A stretch of 64,000 nucleotides of DNA from the NCBI GenBank assembly GCA_933228675.1, contig OW121744.1:117017600-117081599 (forward strand), given 5' to 3'. The number at the start of each line of letters is the position of its first letter. Position 1 is the first letter of the stretch. This document shows, piece after piece, positions 60,155-64,000 of this stretch. This DNA is from Stomorhina lunata (taxonomy: Eukaryota; Arthropoda; Insecta; Diptera; Rhiniidae). The notes beneath the pieces are model-generated. The model was not told the origin of the DNA, searched no databases, and saw only the letters and a list, made by a program, of their open reading frames with translations. The translations under genes were made by a program, and so were the position numbers.

Positions 60155-63100
60155 TTTTTCGATATAAAAAATTTGTACCAAAATTTGTTGTATATAAAAA
60201 ATTTGTACCGAAATTTTTTCTATTTAAAAAATTTGTACCAAAATTTTTTCTATATAAAAAATTTGTACCGAAATTTTTTCTATATAAAAAATTTGTACCG
60301 AAATTTTTTCTATTTAAAAAATTTGTACCAAAATTTTTTCTATATAAAAAATTTGTACCGAAATTTTTTCTATATAAAAAAATTGTACCGAAATTTTTTC
60401 TATTTAAAAAATTTGTACCGAAATTTTTTCTATATAAAAAATTTGTACCGAAATTTTTTCTATATAAAAAATTTGTACCGAAATTTTTTCTATATAAAAA
60501 ATTTGTACCGAAATTTTTTCTATATAAAAAAAAATTTGTACCGAAATTTTTTCTATATAAAAAATTTGTACCGAAATTTTTTCTATATAAAAAATTTGTA
60601 CCGAAATTTTTTCTATATAAAAAATTTGTACCGAAATTTTTTCTATATAAAAAATTTGTACCGAAATTTTTTCTATATAAAAAATTTGTACCGAAATTTT
60701 TTCTATATAAAAAATTTGTACCGAAATTTTTTCTATATAAAAAATTTGTACCGAAATTTTTTCTATATAAAAAATTTGTACCGAAATTTTTTCTATATAA
60801 AAAATTTGTACCGAAATTTTTTCTATTTAAAAAATTTGTACCAAAATTTTTTCTATATAAAAAATTTGTACCGAAATTTTTTCTATATAAAAAAATTGTA
60901 CCGAAATTTTTTCTATTTAAAAAATTTGTACCGAAATTTTTTCTATATAAAAAATTTGTACCGAAATTTTTTCTATATAAAAAATTTGTACCGAAATTTT
61001 TTCTATATAAAAAAAAATTTGTACCGAAATTTTTTCTATATAAAAAATTTGTACCGAAATTTTTTCTATATAAAAAATTTGTACCGAAATTTTTTCTATA
61101 TAAAAAATTTGTACCGAAATTTTTTCTATATAAAAAATTTGTACCGAAATTTTTTCTATATAAAAAATTTGTACCGAAATTTTTTCTATATAAAAAATTT
61201 GTACCGAAATTTTTTCTATATAAAAAATTTGTACCGAAATTTTTTCTATATAAAAAATTTGTACCGAAATTTTTTCTATATAAAAAATTTGTACCGAAAT
61301 TTTTTCTATATAAAAAATTTGTACCGAAATTTTTTCTATATAAAAAATTTGTACCGAAATTTTTTCTATATAAAAAATTTGTACCGAAATTTTTTCTATA
61401 TAAAAAATTTGTACCGAAATTTTTTCTATATAAAAAATTTGTACCGAAATTTTTTCTATATAAAAAATTTGTACCGAAATTTTTTCTATATAAAAAATTT
61501 GTACCGAAATTTTTTCTATATAAAAAATTTGTACCGAAATTTTTTCTATATAAAAAATTTGTACCGAAATTTTTTCTATATAAAAAATTTGTACCGAAAT
61601 TTTTTCTATATAAAAAATTTGTACCGAAATTTTTTCTATATAAAAAATTTGTACCGAAATTTTTTCTATATAAAAAATTTGTACCGAAATTTTTTCTATA
61701 TAAAAAATTTGTACCGAAATTTTTTCTATATAAAAAATTTGTACCGAAATTTTTTCTATATAAAAAATTTGTACCGAAATTTTTTCTATATAAAAAATTT
61801 TTACCGAAATTTTTTCTATATAAAAAATTTGTACCGAAATTTTTTCTATATAAAAAATTTTTACCGAAATTTTTTCTATATAAAAAATTTGTACCGAAAT
61901 TTTTTCTAAATAAAAAATTTGTACCGAAATTTTTTCTATATAAAAAATTTGTACCGAAATTTTTTTTATATAAAAAATTTGTACCGAAATTTTTTCTATA
62001 TAAAAAATTTGTACCGAAATTTTTTCTATATAAAAAATTTGTACCGAAATTTTTTCTATATAAAAACTTTGTACCGAAATTTTTTCTATATAAAAAATTT
62101 GTACCGAAATTTTTTCTATATAAAAAATTTGTACCGAAATTTTTTCTATATAAAAAATTTGTACCGAAATTTTTTCTATATAAAAAATTTGTACCGAAAT
62201 TTTTTCTATATAAAAAATTTGTACCGAAATTTTTTCTATATAAAAAATTTGTACCGAAATTTTTTCTATATAAAAAATTTGTACCGAAATTTTTTCTATA
62301 TAAAAAATTTGTACCGAAATTTTTTCTATATAAAAAATTTGTACCGAAATTTTTTCTATATAAAAAATTTGTACCGAAATTTTTTCTATATAAAAAATTT
62401 GTACCGAAATTTTTTCTATATAAAAAATTTGTACCGAAATTTTTTCTATATAAAAAATTTGTACCGAAATTTTTTCTATATAAAAAATTTGTACCGAAAT
62501 TTTTTCTATATAAAAAATTTGTACCGAAATTTTTTCTATATAAAAAATTTGTACCGAAATTTTTTCTATATAAAAAATTTGTAACGAAATTTTTTCTAAA
62601 TAAAAAATTTGTACCGAAATTTTTTCTATATAAAAAATTTGTACCGAAATTTTTTTTATATAAAAAATTTGTACCGAAATTTTTTCTATATAAAAAATTT
62701 GTACCGAAATTTTTTCTATATAAAAAATTTGTACCGAAATTTTTTCTATATAAAAAATTTGTACCGAAATTTTTTCTATATAAAAAATTTGTACCGAAAT
62801 TTTTTCTATATAAAAAATTTGTACCGAAATTTTTTCTATATAAAAAATTTGTACCGAAATTTTTTCTATATAAAAAATTTGTACCGAAATTTTTTCTATA
62901 TAAAAAATTTGTACCGAAATTTTTTCTATATAAAAAATTTGTACCGAAATTTTTTCTATATAAAAAAATTGTACCGAAATTTTTTCTATATAAAAAATTT
63001 GTACCGAAATTTTTTCTATATAAAAAATTTGTACTGAAATTTTTTCTATATAAAAAATTTGTACCGAAATTTTTTCTATATAAAAAATTTGTACCGAAAT

Positions 63101-63425
63101 TTTTTCTATATAAAAAATTTGTACCGAAATTTTTTCTATATAAAAAATTTGTACCGAAATTTTTTCTATATAAAAAATTTTTACCGAAATTTTTTCTATA
63201 TAAAAAATTTGTACCGAAATTTTTTCTAAATAAAAAATTTGTACCGAAATTTTTTCTATATAAAAAATTTGTACCGAAATTTTTTTTATATAAAAAATTT
63301 GTACCGAAATTTTTTCTATATAAAAAATTTGTACCGAAATTTTTTCTATATAAAAAATTTGTACCGAAATTTTTTCTATATAAAAAATTTGTATCGAAAT
63401 TTTTTCTATATAAAAAATTTCTATC
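60155..63425. repeat. 30-bp AT-rich satellite array, ~109 copies
   Basis: Head-to-tail copies of a 30-bp unit whose core is CTATATAAAAAATTTGTACC, preceded by GAAATTTTTT. Most units are identical. Two 33-bp units with an extra AAA lie near 60521 and 61004, and the variant pair CTATTTAAAAA recurs at a 513-bp shift (60311 and 60401 versus 60824 and 60914). A marker block CTAAATAAAAAATTTG plus TTTTTTTTATAT recurs at about 61907, 62597 and 63227. Because 30 is a multiple of three, all copies stay open in several frames; the long frames at 60148-63450 (+) and 60917-63442 (-) are not credible genes. The core resembles the TTTTTCTATAG arrays elsewhere in the window. Confidence 0.97.
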
Positions 63426-63429
63426 GAAA

Positions 63430-64000
63430 AAAACAAATACAAAAAACTAGAACAGAAATTCTATAAATAATTCCGGTTTTCTTTTTTGTTTAAGCAGTTT
63501 TATATATACGGAATGAGCTTTCGAAGAAATTCAAATAAGAAAATACAGCAGGGTTAAGAGTGGTTGTTGTCTGTGCTACAATAATGGATATTGGTTTGTT
63601 CCTTCGATGTGGTCGAGTTGTTGTTCCGGTTGTTTTCGTCGTCTAGTTTGTGTCTGCAATGAAATCTCCCTCATATCTAGTATAGACAACAACATCATAG
63701 GGCATTTCATATATTTTATTTAACTTAAAAACCTTTTAATGGCATTGCCAAATAAATTTATAGTTTTTTTTTCATATTTTTAAGTTTATTTAAAATATAA
63801 GTTTCCTTTAACATATCTCTTTAATTTCTATATATTTAATTTTAAGTTTATAACTATTTTTTTCAATTTTTATAACTAATTTCTTAAAAGCACTTTATGT
63901 TAACGAATATTTCATTCGATTTGTAGTTTGTTCTTCTATTCTTTTATCTCATGTTCTTTATCTCCACTGTTAATCATCAGCATCAACAATTTCTATGGTT
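63430..64000. other. Gene-free intergenic DNA
   Basis: AT-rich sequence to the end of the window. I see no gene or repeat in it beyond T-rich runs. Confidence 0.5.

Noticed and set aside
60148..63450. An 1100-residue open frame (and 578-, 221-, 142- and 841-residue frames in other phases and on the other strand)
   Set aside because: All are translations of a 30-bp satellite whose period is divisible by three. Several frames are open at once, and no start context or unique sequence supports a protein.

Overview
This is a very AT-rich, gene-poor stretch of animal (insect) chromosome. It holds one gene I can defend: a complete two-exon orthologue of the Drosophila segment-polarity gene gooseberry (gsb; paired-box plus Ser50 homeodomain) on the + strand at 19124-21568. 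The close match of this protein to Drosophila gsb, the DINE-type Helitron-like elements with 'CTTACTTGT' ends, and the general AT-richness all point to a brachyceran fly. A calyptrate (blowfly or house-fly type) with an expanded genome is my best inference. The gsb-neuro partner that lies next to gsb in Drosophila is not in the window.

The other ~61 kb is intergenic DNA made of repeats. Left of gsb (1-19 kb): a decayed mariner-type transposase remnant (2.2-2.9 kb); a 434-bp hAT-type MITE with a perfect 8-bp target duplication (3.1-3.55 kb); a 1.5-kb degenerate 'TTTTTCTATAG' minisatellite (6.45-7.95 kb); two large arrays of the same 12-bp satellite in opposite orientation around a 1.2-kb spacer (9.5-12.55 kb), which looks like a foldback structure; a small MITE candidate (15.0-15.3 kb); and a diverged ~200-bp tandem repeat (16.8-17.7 kb).

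Right of gsb (21.6-64 kb): an 18-bp minisatellite in which about fifteen units carry an AP-1-type TGAGTCA site (22.9-23.5 kb); two clear copies and one doubtful copy of a tRNA-derived SINE-like element (24.3, 57.4 and 25.6 kb); two near full-length copies of a Helitron-like DINE element with an internally duplicated module (27.9-30.4 and 41.3-44.0 kb); further TATAG-type arrays (27.5, 30.4 and 40.4 kb); an alternating-dimer diverged tandem repeat (36.3-37.5 kb); palindromic 'TTTAGTACTAAA' arrays (45.7, 47.2 and 49.3 kb); three copies of a long-TIR MITE (49.6, 51.9 and 57.8 kb) and one short MITE (52.3 kb); and a 3.3-kb, ~109-copy array of a 30-bp satellite (60.15-63.43 kb).

That last array gives long open frames on both strands only because its period is divisible by three. 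I saw no tRNA, rRNA, CRISPR array or second protein gene. Boundaries of the repeats are read by eye and are accurate to a few bases only where a terminal motif is named.
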